Of a stretch of 64,000 nt of DNA, positions 26,694 through 35,147 are shown in pieces. The translations under genes were made by a program, and so were the position numbers. The first letter of the stretch is position 1. Every line of letters begins with the position of its first letter. Under the pieces are notes generated by a model, which made no database searches, was not told the origin of the DNA, and worked only from the letters and a program-made list of their open reading frames with translations. This stretch comes from Silvimonas amylolytica (GTDB taxonomy: Bacteria > Pseudomonadota > Gammaproteobacteria > Burkholderiales > Chitinibacteraceae): contig NZ_BMLY01000002.1 of the NCBI RefSeq assembly GCF_014645555.1, positions 551,109 through 615,108 on the forward strand, in the 5' to 3' direction.

Positions 26694-27602
26694 TTAATCC
26701 TGACCACACAATTGCCGCCGTCGTTCCGGGCGCAGCAAATAATCCACGCACCATTGCCGGACGCGGCCCATGCCGTCCGGGCGCCAGGCCAGGAAGAGGT
26801 GAGTGGCGTGTTTTTGCTCTTCTACCGTGCGGACCACAAGGCGCCCGGCATGAACGGGGCCGGCAGCGAGGTGGCGGGGGATATAGCCGATACCTGAGCC
26901 TGCTTCGATCAGTGCAATGGCAACGCCAAAACCGGGCACAAACAAAGGTTTTTGGGCGTCCAGGAGCCACGCTTGCTGTGGACTGAAGTTGATTGAAGTA
27001 TCGCGGATGCAGATGGCTGGATATTTGCGCAGTTCATGCGTGCGCAAGGGGGTGGGTACGCAGGCGAGTGGGTGGCGCGGACTGAGGACGAAATCCCATT
27101 CCATCTTGCCCAGGGGCTCGCTGACGATGCCTTCGGGGTAAGGCACGGCGTGCGGCGCACCGATGACCAGATCGACCCGTTTGCTGTACAGCGCATCCCA
27201 GCAGCCGTTGTAGACCTCACGCTGGAGCACTGGCTGGGTGGTGGGGAAGGCTTCTTCAAAAGACTGGATCAGGGTGACAAGCACATTTTGCGGAATGATG
27301 TTGTTCACGGCGATTCGCAGCTCGCGCTCGATGCCTTCGTACACCAGCAGCGTATTGCGCTGCAGGGCGTCCATGTCGTCGATGATGTTTTTGCTGTGGC
27401 GGATGAAATATTCGCCCGCTTCGGTCAGGCAGATATGGCTGCCGCGCCGTTCAAACAGCGTGGCACCGAGGGCTTCTTCCAGCTTTTTGACGGTGTAACT
27501 GATGGCCGAGGGCACCTTGTTGATGCGGTCCGCAGCGGCGGTAATGTTCTGATATTTGGCTACAAGACGCACAATGCGCAGGGTTTCGCTGGAGATAAAC
27601 AT
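26694..27602 (-). CDS. LysR-family regulator, AllS-like
   Basis: A 302-residue LysR-type regulator. The N-terminal helix-turn-helix (TLRIVRLVAKYQNITAAADR) and general style resemble AllS, the allantoin-utilisation activator of enterics. The start ATG at 27602 is preferred to an upstream one at 27635, which lies in the terminator region. It is downstream of the seven-gene operon 34877-27665 and read in the same direction, after a terminator. It is the natural candidate activator of that operon, whose enzymes include homologues of the AllFGH proteins. The ligand is inferred to be a pathway intermediate. Confidence 0.75.
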   Translation of the reverse strand: MFISSETLRIVRLVAKYQNITAAADRINKVPSAISYTVKKLEEALGATLFERRGSHICLTEAGEYFIRHSKNIIDDMDALQRNTLLVYEGIERELRIAVNNIIPQNVLVTLIQSFEEAFPTTQPVLQREVYNGCWDALYSKRVDLVIGAPHAVPYPEGIVSEPLGKMEWDFVLSPRHPLACVPTPLRTHELRKYPAICIRDTSINFSPQQAWLLDAQKPLFVPGFGVAIALIEAGSGIGYIPRHLAAGPVHAGRLVVRTVEEQKHATHLFLAWRPDGMGRVRQWCVDYLLRPERRRQLCGQD

Positions 27603-27621
27603 CAATGTTCTGACCGGGCAT

Positions 27622-27650
27622 AAAAAAACCCGCACAGCGTGCGGGTTTTG
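27622..27650 (-). terminator. Terminator of the seven-gene ureido operon
   Basis: AAAACCCGCAC (27625-27635) and GTGCGGGTTTT (27639-27649) form an 11-base stem with loop AGC, and the A-run at 27622-27628 gives a U-run on the minus strand. It lies 15 bases beyond the stop codon of the permease gene. Confidence 0.88.
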
Positions 27651-27664
27651 CAGGGCAGCGTCGA

Positions 27665-28903
27665 TCAGACATTGGCCAAAGCAGGACGAGTGGTCAATCT
27701 GGCCAGAAGGGCATAGCCAGCAAAAGCCACCAGGATTGAATCTACTGAAGGAATGCTGGTGAGGGTGAACAAGCCCTTGACCGTCATGAAGCCCACGACA
27801 GAGGCCAGCAGCCAGATCGCGAACGTGGTCAGCTTGATGGCCGGATCACGCTTGAGGGCGGCTTCGTCGTAACCGTTGCGGCGGCAGAACAGAAAGTCTG
27901 CAATATAAATGCCGGCAACCGGCGGCGTGGCCACCCCGAGGAACAGCAAGAACGGAATGAACCAGTTCATGATGTCCATGCTGCCCACAATGACGGCCAG
28001 GATACCCAGCGCGACGGTAATCTGCCACTTGGGAAAGCGCGTCAGCAAGGTAGACACCACCAACGTGCCCTGGAACATGTTGCCTGCGTTACCGGTGACT
28101 GTTGCGAAGATCAGCAATAGCGCGGTGGGCAGGACAGCGCCAAACATGGCCATGGCGGCCAGTAGTGAGCCCTGGCCGGTCAGCGAACTAGGCGTGGCGC
28201 CAATCCAGTACAGCAGCGGGTAGGCCACGAAGAAGGTGAGCACGGCGGCAATCAGTGCGTGTTTGCGGTTATGCACAAAGGCGCCGAAGTCCGGCAGGGT
28301 GGCGACCAGCACTATGATGGTTCCGACCACTGACGACACGGCCACGCCCACGTTCATGCCATGCACGGCGGCGGGGGCGGCAACGCTGCCGGTTTTGGCC
28401 ACGTACAGAACGTAGCAGGCCATCAGCGCGATGACCGGCACGGCAAACTGCGCGACCTTCCCCAGAATGGCAAAGCCAAAGGCTGTAGAAGCCACGAATA
28501 TGGCGCAGCCGATCGCAACCAGCACAGATACCGGCACGCTAATGCCGTAACCGGCTAACAGATCATGGACGGAGTGCCCGAACATACTGGCGGTGACGGC
28601 AATCCAGCCAAACAGGCTGACCGCCATCAAGACGTTAATGGCAATGGCGCCGCGCTCGCCAAACGGGTATTTCACAATCCCGTAAGTCGGCAGACGGGCT
28701 TTCTCGCCCACGCAGATAGTCATGCCGGCGAGGATGGTCAGGATCAGACCCCCCAGGCCAACCACGGTCATCAGGTCTGAACTGGCCAACTGGCTGCCCA
28801 GACTGGAGGAGGACAACAGCACCGGTGTGACGGCAATCCCCAGCAGGATCATGGCGATCTTGTAGCCAGGGGCGGTGTTTAAAGCTGGATCGGTCTTGCG
28901 CAT
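27665..28903 (-). CDS. NCS1-type permease, CodB-like
   Basis: A 412-residue polytopic inner-membrane protein with about twelve hydrophobic segments. It looks like the nucleobase-cation-symport-1 family (cytosine permease CodB): early IAMILLGIAVTPVLL segment, GEKARLPTYGIVKYPFGERG loop and a late IYIADFLF segment. It is the last gene of the operon, so it presumably imports the substrate, a pyrimidine-like or ureido compound. AAGGAAG precedes the ATG. The exact substrate cannot be told from sequence. Confidence 0.82.
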   Translation of the reverse strand: MRKTDPALNTAPGYKIAMILLGIAVTPVLLSSSSLGSQLASSDLMTVVGLGGLILTILAGMTICVGEKARLPTYGIVKYPFGERGAIAINVLMAVSLFGWIAVTASMFGHSVHDLLAGYGISVPVSVLVAIGCAIFVASTAFGFAILGKVAQFAVPVIALMACYVLYVAKTGSVAAPAAVHGMNVGVAVSSVVGTIIVLVATLPDFGAFVHNRKHALIAAVLTFFVAYPLLYWIGATPSSLTGQGSLLAAMAMFGAVLPTALLLIFATVTGNAGNMFQGTLVVSTLLTRFPKWQITVALGILAVIVGSMDIMNWFIPFLLFLGVATPPVAGIYIADFLFCRRNGYDEAALKRDPAIKLTTFAIWLLASVVGFMTVKGLFTLTSIPSVDSILVAFAGYALLARLTTRPALANV

Positions 28904-28938
28904 TTTCCGCTTCCTTCAAGGTTTGATGATCAAACTGA

Positions 28939-29334
28939 TCAGGCGATGTGGTGATGGCCTGTGTAAGCACGCCAGCCGCCGGTGGCAGTGATTTCGCGCT
29001 GGCCTTCTACCAGCCACGGTTCGGCCAGCACACCCAGCATTTCTTCGCCGTTTTCCAGCTTGACCTTGCCGATGGAGAGGCCGGCCGGCTCGTTGGAAAG
29101 CACCGTGGCAAAGGCATCCAGCGGCAGCGACCAGACTTCCAGCGCCACATGGGCACCGCCTTCGGTTACGCGGATCATGCCTGGGTGGCGATCGTTGATA
29201 CTCCACACGCGGTAGTGCGCGTCAGTACGGTCTTCACGCACAAAGGTGCCGCCGACGTTGGTCAGATTGGGGTTGAGCCCCAGGCCGCGCATCAGGGTGC
29301 CGTTCACGGCGAGCAGGGTTGTTTTTTTGGTCAT
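28939..29334 (-). CDS. Stand-alone AtzF C-terminal-domain-like protein
   Basis: A 131-residue protein resembling the small C-terminal domain of allophanate hydrolase (AtzF), a gamma-glutamylcyclotransferase-like fold. Conserved-looking features: NGTLMRGLGLNPNL near the start, YRVWSINDRHPGMIRV in the middle, EPAGLSIGKVKLENGEEMLGV, and a closing EITATGGWRAYTG. In AtzF this domain follows an amidase domain, which is missing here. It may bind a urea-derived intermediate or assist one of the neighbouring enzymes. It starts 31 bases after the carbamate kinase stop. Confidence 0.72.
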   Translation of the reverse strand: MTKKTTLLAVNGTLMRGLGLNPNLTNVGGTFVREDRTDAHYRVWSINDRHPGMIRVTEGGAHVALEVWSLPLDAFATVLSNEPAGLSIGKVKLENGEEMLGVLAEPWLVEGQREITATGGWRAYTGHHHIA

Positions 29335-29368
29335 GGTTTACCTTTGTATCGGGCTGGAAATCGGATGA

Positions 29369-30340
29369 TCAGGCGCTGATCCAGGTGCCGGTGCGGCCTT
29401 CCAGCGCGTTGAGAATGCATTCCGGGCTGGTGATCAGACCCTGGGCGGTTTTGCCATGGGCACGGGCTTGCGCCACAAAACCGGCAATGGCTTCCACTTT
29501 GGGTTGCATGCTGCCTGCGCCCAGTTCGCCGCTGGCAATCAGCGTGTCGGCTTGTTCCAGGGTGAGGCGGTCCAGCCATTGCTGGTCTGGCTTGCCAAAG
29601 CGGATCGCCACTTGGGCTACGCCGGTGGGGATCAGCAACAGGTCTGCACCCAGTTGACCAGCCAGCAAGGCAGAGGCGCGGTCTTTGTCGATCACGGCTT
29701 CTACCCCTTGCAACTGACCGGACGCATCACGCACAACCGGAATACCGCCGCCGCCGCAGGCAATGACCACGGCACCGCTATCGAGCAGTTTGCTGATGAC
29801 CGCGCTTTCCACAATTTCTTGCGGCTGGGGCGAGGCCACAGTGCGGCGCCAGCCACGGCCTGAATCAGCCATGATGGTCCAGCCCAGTTCGGCGGCACGG
29901 GCTTTGGCGGTGGCTTCATCCATAAATGCGCCTACCGGTTTATCCGGCTTGGCGAAGGCCGGATCTGCCGGGCTGACGCGGGTTTGTGTGACTACGCTGA
30001 CCACCGGTTGCAACAGGCCACGCTGCGCCAGAGCGTTGCCCAACGCACGCTGGAACATGTAGCCGATGGCGCCCTGGGTATCGCCCACGGCGTAATCCAG
30101 TGGCACCGGGTTGACTTCACTGGCGGCCAGCTCGGACCGGCGCAGGATAAAGCCCACTTGCGGGCCATTACCGTGGGTGATGACCACACGCCAGCCTGCG
30201 CCGATCAGGTCGGCAATGTGTTCAACCGTCGCGGTTACTGCCGCAGCCTGGTCGGGAATACTGGTGTGCGCGTCGTCGCGGATCAGCGCGTTGCCGCCAA
30301 CCGCAATCACGGCCAGGGGTTTGTTGGCTTGCTGGCTCAT
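29369..30340 (-). CDS. Carbamate kinase (AllK/ArcC-like)
   Basis: A 323-residue amino-acid-kinase-fold enzyme with GGNAL, ITHGNGPQVG and ACGGGGIPVV loops. In the catabolic direction it uses carbamoyl phosphate and ADP to make ATP, CO2 and ammonia. It overlaps the upstream AllG-like gene by four bases, so the two should be translated together. No arginine deiminase or ornithine carbamoyltransferase is nearby, so carbamoyl phosphate must come from the carbamoyltransferase encoded by the same operon. Confidence 0.92.
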   Translation of the reverse strand: MSQQANKPLAVIAVGGNALIRDDAHTSIPDQAAAVTATVEHIADLIGAGWRVVITHGNGPQVGFILRRSELAASEVNPVPLDYAVGDTQGAIGYMFQRALGNALAQRGLLQPVVSVVTQTRVSPADPAFAKPDKPVGAFMDEATAKARAAELGWTIMADSGRGWRRTVASPQPQEIVESAVISKLLDSGAVVIACGGGGIPVVRDASGQLQGVEAVIDKDRASALLAGQLGADLLLIPTGVAQVAIRFGKPDQQWLDRLTLEQADTLIASGELGAGSMQPKVEAIAGFVAQARAHGKTAQGLITSPECILNALEGRTGTWISA

Positions 30341-31764
30341 TGTTGGCCTTCCTCATACTGTTGAATGCGTTCGGCCAGTGCTTTGATCGCTTCGGTAAAG
30401 CCGGGCATGGGGGCCGTGGTGATCCCGGCGCCAATCTGGCCAACGCCAGGCTCTTTGTGGGCAATGCCGGTGTTGATAATGGGCAGGATGTTGCGGTCAA
30501 CCACTTTGCGGATATCAATGCCGGCTGCGGTCGGGGCAAAGTTCAGCGCTGGCAGGGTAAACGCCGGGTTGCTGCCGATGGTGATGCTCTGCATGCGCAG
30601 GCTGTTGGCAGTGGCATCGGCCGGGGTGCCGCCGACAAACTTGACGATGGCCGGGGACGAGGCCATGGCAAAGCCGCCCAGGCCTGCGGTTTCGGTAATG
30701 GCGCTGTCACCCAGGTCGGCAGCGGCATCGGCCACGCCATAACCGGGGAAGAACAAGCCTTCGACCGGGTTGGCTGGCGCCTGGAACCATTGATCACCCG
30801 TGCCGGATACGCGGATGCCGAAATTGACGCCGTTGCGCGCCATAACCGACACCATGCTGCTGAACGGCACGTTGGCCGCGGCATCCATCATCGCCTTGGA
30901 GGCCGCCATGGACAGGTTCAGGAAGAAGTGATCGTTGCCGACAATAAAATTGACCACGGTTTGCAAGGTGGAGAGCGGCATGCTGGTTTGCAGCAAAGCA
31001 GGCAGCAAACGCTTGATCAACAGACCGGTCGCGGCGGCATTGCGGTTGTGGACTTCATCGCCCATGTGCAGGGCTTGCGCCATCAAGGGCTTGAGTTCGA
31101 CCTCACCCAGTTGGCGCACGGCAGCTTGCATGGCCGGGGCCAGCTCGTTGCGCATCCAGTGCAGGCGTTGCAGCACTTCGTCGTTGTTGGCGCCAAAACG
31201 CAGTACCTTGCCCAGGCCTTCGTTGAAGTTGCTGAAGGTGCGCTGGTCGTTGGTTTTGTTCTGGATTACCCACAACGGCATGGATGGGCTGATGATGCCG
31301 GCCATGGGGCCGACGGCGCCGTAATGGTGGCAAGGTTCCAGGGCCACGCCGCCACTGCGTGCCATTTGCTCGGCCGCTGCATGATCGCTCGCCCAGCCTT
31401 CAAACAGGATTGCGCCAATGATTGCGCCACGCACCGGGCCGCACATATCGTCCCACGAAATAGGTGGGCCAGCATGCAAGATCAGTTTGTGCTCGGCCAT
31501 GGCCGGAATGGCTTCACGGGCAGGTAGCACGTCAACCAGCACGGGCTGGGCCGCCAGGTATTGATCCATGGCTTGTTTGTTGGCGGCTTCCACCAGCGGG
31601 TGGTTCAGCAAACGGGCCAGTGCCAGCCCGGCGGTAATATCGCCCTGGGCAGGCGGTTGCCAGTTCAGATGGGTGACTTCGCCGCCAGCGTGGCGGATGT
31701 TGTCGGCAAAGCCGGCCAGGCCAGCGTTGATGACGTTCAGCGGTTGGCTAAACAGGGTATTCAT
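30337..31764 (-). CDS. DUF1116 protein, AllG-like carbamoyltransferase subunit
   Basis: A 475-residue DUF1116 protein (YlbE family). In E. coli YlbE, now AllG, works with FdrA (AllF) and YlbF (AllH) as oxamate carbamoyltransferase, splitting oxalurate with phosphate. Recognisable stretches: LNWQPPAQGD, ILHAGPPISWDDMCGPVRGA and EPCHHYGAVGPMAGIISPSMP. The ATG at 31764 has GAGGAAAA upstream and starts 12 bases after the fdrA-like stop. Confidence 0.85.
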   Translation of the reverse strand: MNTLFSQPLNVINAGLAGFADNIRHAGGEVTHLNWQPPAQGDITAGLALARLLNHPLVEAANKQAMDQYLAAQPVLVDVLPAREAIPAMAEHKLILHAGPPISWDDMCGPVRGAIIGAILFEGWASDHAAAEQMARSGGVALEPCHHYGAVGPMAGIISPSMPLWVIQNKTNDQRTFSNFNEGLGKVLRFGANNDEVLQRLHWMRNELAPAMQAAVRQLGEVELKPLMAQALHMGDEVHNRNAAATGLLIKRLLPALLQTSMPLSTLQTVVNFIVGNDHFFLNLSMAASKAMMDAAANVPFSSMVSVMARNGVNFGIRVSGTGDQWFQAPANPVEGLFFPGYGVADAAADLGDSAITETAGLGGFAMASSPAIVKFVGGTPADATANSLRMQSITIGSNPAFTLPALNFAPTAAGIDIRKVVDRNILPIINTGIAHKEPGVGQIGAGITTAPMPGFTEAIKALAERIQQYEEGQQ

Positions 31765-31776
31765 GGTGTTTTCCTC

Positions 31777-33312
31777 TTACCGGTTGGCCTGTTGGCGAGC
31801 AATTTTACTGGCCCAGACGGCGGCTTCGGCATTGCTGCCAGCCACCAGCACGCCAGCGGCGCGCAGGGCATCGACCTGACGCTGACGTACTTGCGGGTCA
31901 GCCTCTGTGCCGCAGACAAGCGCCACCAGTACGGGGCCGCGCGGGGCGCTTTGCAGGGCTTGCAACAGGGCATCAGCCGGGGCGGCGGCAGCGCCATAAC
32001 CCAACACCAGATCAAACAGCACCACGGCGGTGGCCGGGTCTGCCATGTCGGACAAAATGCGGGCGTTGCGCAGGGTGGGGTCGATCATCGGATGCGGGCG
32101 ACCACGGGTGTAGGCGTCATCGCCCATATCCACTACGGTGTGACCATGACCGGTCCACAGATCGGCCAGTGTCTTGTTACCGGCGACTGGCGTATTGGAG
32201 GAAGCCACAAAACCGGCTTGCTGACAGATCAACTGGGCTTCAAAGCAGAAGGTGCCCCCGGCAAATACGCCACGGATGTCCTTGCGGCTGGCGGGGAGTA
32301 CCGCGCACAGAGCGGTCAGTTTTGCGGCGTCGGCATCGGCCAGGCGGGCAATACTGGCTGGTGCGGGCTGATTGTGCAGTTTGGCAACGGCGACTTCGGC
32401 GGCATCGCCCAGCGTGTGGGCAAAAGTGATGCCCTGCGGTGCCAGGGCGTCACGCGGGGCACCCAGGAAGTGCACCACCACCGGTTTACCGGCGGCGCTG
32501 GCGCGAGCCATGATTTTGTCTGCGACGGCTGGTGCTGGCGGTTTGGAGACGAGCACGATCACCTTGGTGGCGGCGTCTTCAATCAGCGCTTGCAGGCCGT
32601 ATAGCATGGAAATGCCACCGACTTCTTCGTGCAGGTCATGCCCGCCCGTACCCAGCGCCTGAGAAACGCCTTCGCCCAACTGGTCGATCCGGCAGGTCAC
32701 TTCTTGCAGACCGGTGCCGGAGGCCGCAACAACGCCAATCGCGCCGCGTTTGACCACGTTGGCAAAACCCAGCGGAATACCGTTGATGATGGCGGTGCCG
32801 CAATCTGGCCCCATCACAATGCGGTTCTTCCGGTTGGCCAGTTGCTTGATCTCTACTTCCTGCGCCATGGGCACGTTATCGCTGAACATCATGACGTTCA
32901 AGCCCAGTTGCAATGCCTTGATGGCTTCTGCCGCAGCGTAATCACCCGGGACAGAAATCAGCGCAAGGCTGGCTTCCGGCATGGTTTCCACGCCCATCGC
33001 CAGGCTTGCCGGCGCCACTTTGCGGATGTCACCTTCATCACTGGCCGGTTTGGCGGTCAGTCGGGTTTGTGCCAGTTCCAATGCGGTATCGCACGCGGCG
33101 GCCGCGCCCCGCACGGCAATGATCAGATCATTGGGGCCGGCTTTGAAGTCCTGGCCCAAGCCAGCATCTTGCAGCTGGATGATGTTGGCGGGCGTACCCA
33201 TGACGACGGAAGCTTGTTCAATGCCATCCAGCCCGGCAATCTGCGCTGAAATTTGCATCAGCGAGACCGAGTCCTGGTACATGTTCGGGAATATCCGATT
33301 TCTAATATTCAT
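31777..33312 (-). CDS. fdrA: FdrA-like (AllF) acyl-CoA-synthetase-fold carbamoyltransferase subunit
   Basis: A 511-residue FdrA-family protein with the fold of succinyl-CoA synthetase. A CoA-ligase-like loop is present at 168-178 (GPDCGTAIING), followed by GAIGVVAASGTGLQEV. In E. coli FdrA (AllF) is part of oxamate carbamoyltransferase, so here it would bind a carbamoyl donor or phosphate. I start at the ATG at 33312 (AAGGAA upstream). A much longer in-frame extension overlaps the neighbouring gene and is rejected. It follows the DUF2877 gene after 32 bases. Confidence 0.85.
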   Translation of the reverse strand: MNIRNRIFPNMYQDSVSLMQISAQIAGLDGIEQASVVMGTPANIIQLQDAGLGQDFKAGPNDLIIAVRGAAAACDTALELAQTRLTAKPASDEGDIRKVAPASLAMGVETMPEASLALISVPGDYAAAEAIKALQLGLNVMMFSDNVPMAQEVEIKQLANRKNRIVMGPDCGTAIINGIPLGFANVVKRGAIGVVAASGTGLQEVTCRIDQLGEGVSQALGTGGHDLHEEVGGISMLYGLQALIEDAATKVIVLVSKPPAPAVADKIMARASAAGKPVVVHFLGAPRDALAPQGITFAHTLGDAAEVAVAKLHNQPAPASIARLADADAAKLTALCAVLPASRKDIRGVFAGGTFCFEAQLICQQAGFVASSNTPVAGNKTLADLWTGHGHTVVDMGDDAYTRGRPHPMIDPTLRNARILSDMADPATAVVLFDLVLGYGAAAAPADALLQALQSAPRGPVLVALVCGTEADPQVRQRQVDALRAAGVLVAGSNAEAAVWASKIARQQANR

Positions 33313-33344
33313 AAATTGCAATTCCTTGTATTTCTGATTTCCTG

Positions 33345-34196
33345 TTAATCCAGGCAATACGGCGTAATGGCACGCAGGCCATGTAAAAAACCGGCCAGCG
33401 TGCTTAAACCAGAGGTCGCGCCATAACGCAGAAGGTGTTCTGCGCGGTGCACCAGTACGTCGGGTGGGGCGTGCTCGATCAATGCACTGCGCAATTGATG
33501 TATTGATTCTGAAAAGTGGCCCGATATTGCCAATTGCAAATAATGGGCACTGATCTGATTGGTATTCCCCAGACATTGTTTTATTTGCTGCCCGATTGCT
33601 GCGGTATGCGCAGCCAGCACTGGGCCAATGCGTTGCAGCGCGGCCAGATAACCCACCAGATAATCGTCCCCATCCGGCGTTAGCCCCTGTCCATAACCCA
33701 CTAGCGCGTTGACGTTCCTGGCGGTGAGTAATGCATGCCCGCTGGCATCGGCTTGAGTGATCAGCTGGCCCAGATATTCTGGAGTCCCCGCCGCGATGCG
33801 GGTGGACACGCCTTGCAGTACTACTGCCTTGAGCAAGGCTTGTTCCAGCCGGCAACGCCGGGTATCTGCGCTAGCTTGCAGCTGCTGCGGTTGCCAGATC
33901 ATCGCCGGGGTCAGGTGGCACTGCCAGCCTGGGCTATGCAACCAGCCCGCTTGCCATAGCACCGGCGCGGCGAGATCACACTGCGTGCGCCAGTCCCAAC
34001 CCTCAGGCAACGTCAGGCGCATAGCGGTGGGCTGGTTGGGCGCTTCATGCGGTAATAGCGTGCATAAAGCGCCGTGGTCATCCACCAGGTTGAGTACACG
34101 CGCAAACCGGCTGTGCACCCGCCAGCCTTGCCTATGCGACGGGTCGGCCTGCAGCAGATAGCCAGCCGAGCAAACGGAAAGCGTGATACCTGGCAT
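33345..34196 (-). CDS. DUF2877 protein, AllH-like carbamoyltransferase subunit
   Basis: A 283-residue DUF2877 protein, the family of E. coli YlbF (AllH), third partner of FdrA and YlbE. A visible landmark is ALVGYGQGLTPDGDDYLVGYLAAL near 160-185 (a GxGxTPxGDD-type motif). All three partners of the E. coli oxamate transcarbamylase are therefore present, in the order allH-allF-allG-allK. The ribosome site is weak and the gene starts 12 bases after the hydrolase stop, so coupling is likely. Confidence 0.8.
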   Translation of the reverse strand: MPGITLSVCSAGYLLQADPSHRQGWRVHSRFARVLNLVDDHGALCTLLPHEAPNQPTAMRLTLPEGWDWRTQCDLAAPVLWQAGWLHSPGWQCHLTPAMIWQPQQLQASADTRRCRLEQALLKAVVLQGVSTRIAAGTPEYLGQLITQADASGHALLTARNVNALVGYGQGLTPDGDDYLVGYLAALQRIGPVLAAHTAAIGQQIKQCLGNTNQISAHYLQLAISGHFSESIHQLRSALIEHAPPDVLVHRAEHLLRYGATSGLSTLAGFLHGLRAITPYCLD

Positions 34197-34208
34197 GGCG
34201 CAATTGCA

Positions 34209-34877
34209 TCAGGCAGCCAGGGACTCAACGATGGACTTGGCGTCGCTCACCCAGCCAAAGATCGCGCCTTGAGCCTTGATCATTTCCAGCGCGTATTTCT
34301 GGAATTCCGGGAAGTAAGAGCCCACGCAATCTTGCGGCACAATGCATTCATAACCACGGTCATTGGCTTCACGCACAGTGGTGGTCACGCAGACTTCTGT
34401 GGTGACACCACAGACAATCAGGGTCTTGATATTGCGGTTTTGCAGCACCAGTTGCAGGTCGGTCTGATAGAACGCGCCCTTACCTGGCTTGTCGATCACT
34501 GGCTCACCGGCGATTGGGTACAGTTCCGGAATAATGTCGTGACCTTTTTCGCCGCGGACCAGAATGCGGCCCATGGGGCCAGGCTCACCTATAAAGGTTT
34601 TGCCGCCACGGGTCAGCTTGGCGGGCGGGCAGTCTGTCAGATCAGCGCGATGGCCTTCGCGGGTGTGAATCACCATGATGCCTGCGGCACGGGCGGCGGC
34701 CAGCACTTGCTGACAGGGCCCAATAGCCGAGCGGACAAAGTTCACATCGTTGCCCAAAGCTTCGCCAAAACCACCGGGCTCTACAAAATCGCGCTGCATG
34801 TCGATCATGACAAGCGCCGTCGTGGCCGAGTTGAACGGCAGGGCAAAAGGCTCGGCTTTAAATGCGGTTGATTTCAT
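34209..34877 (-). CDS. Isochorismatase-fold cysteine hydrolase, biuret-hydrolase-like
   Basis: A 222-residue amidohydrolase of the isochorismatase fold. The catalytic set is D26 (VMIDMQRDF), K133 (DKPGKGAF) and C163 (GVTTEVCV). The stretches HTREGHRADL, GEPGPMGRIL, GHDIIPELYP and REANDRGYEC resemble biuret amidohydrolase (BiuH), which turns biuret into allophanate and ammonia; ureidoacrylate hydrolase RutB is a more distant alternative. The true start is the ATG at 34877 with AAGGAG nine bases before it, not the TTG at 34883. It is the first gene of the operon. Confidence 0.82.
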   Translation of the reverse strand: MKSTAFKAEPFALPFNSATTALVMIDMQRDFVEPGGFGEALGNDVNFVRSAIGPCQQVLAAARAAGIMVIHTREGHRADLTDCPPAKLTRGGKTFIGEPGPMGRILVRGEKGHDIIPELYPIAGEPVIDKPGKGAFYQTDLQLVLQNRNIKTLIVCGVTTEVCVTTTVREANDRGYECIVPQDCVGSYFPEFQKYALEMIKAQGAIFGWVSDAKSIVESLAA

Positions 34878-34893
34878 TTGCAAGACTCCTTTG

Positions 34894-35057
34894 TAAAATC
34901 AGGAAACATTTGTTTTTACTGATTTTAAAGAGCCTCACAGGGGCAGAGAACGGAATGATTTCTGCTTTGCGCGCAAATATTTTGATGGCGAATAGAATTT
35001 GATTTGGATTTAATTAATACAAATAAAATTCAGGCATTGGCTGATTTAAATAATCAG
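34894..35057. promoter_or_regulatory. CTGATT/AATCAG palindromes in the operon promoter region
   Basis: Two inverted repeats share one half-site. TAAAATCAG (34894-34902) faces CTGATTTTA (34919-34927) with a 16-base spacer. CTGATT-TAAAT-AATCAG is a perfect palindrome at 35041-35057. Between them lies another palindrome, TTTGCGCGCAAA (34966-34977). The region is A/T-rich and lies just upstream of the seven-gene operon. These are good candidate sites for the AllS-like regulator, but the protein-site pairing is inference. Confidence 0.6.
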
Positions 35058-35089
35058 AAATGTATGGATGTAAGGGGTCGGTTACAAAT

Positions 35090-35121
35090 AAAAGCAGCGG
35101 GCATATTGCCCGCTGCTTTTT
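35090..35121 (-). terminator. Terminator after the DUF1993 gene
   Basis: GCAGCGGGCA (35094-35103) pairs with TGCCCGCTGC (35107-35116). The four A at 35090-35093 give a short U-run on the minus strand; five T lie on the other side, so it may work in both directions. Confidence 0.8.
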
Positions 35122-35147
35122 CGTCGACAATCCCGATTGTCAGGCTG

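Noticed and set aside
30340-31527. A 395-codon plus-strand frame across the AllG-like gene
   Set aside because: Antisense to a conserved enzyme; Gly/His/Arg-rich composition typical of shadow frames.
31777-33855. A 692-residue FdrA variant starting far upstream
   Set aside because: The extra N-terminal part overlaps the DUF2877 gene in another frame and has no similarity to FdrA; the ATG at 33312 has a ribosome site.
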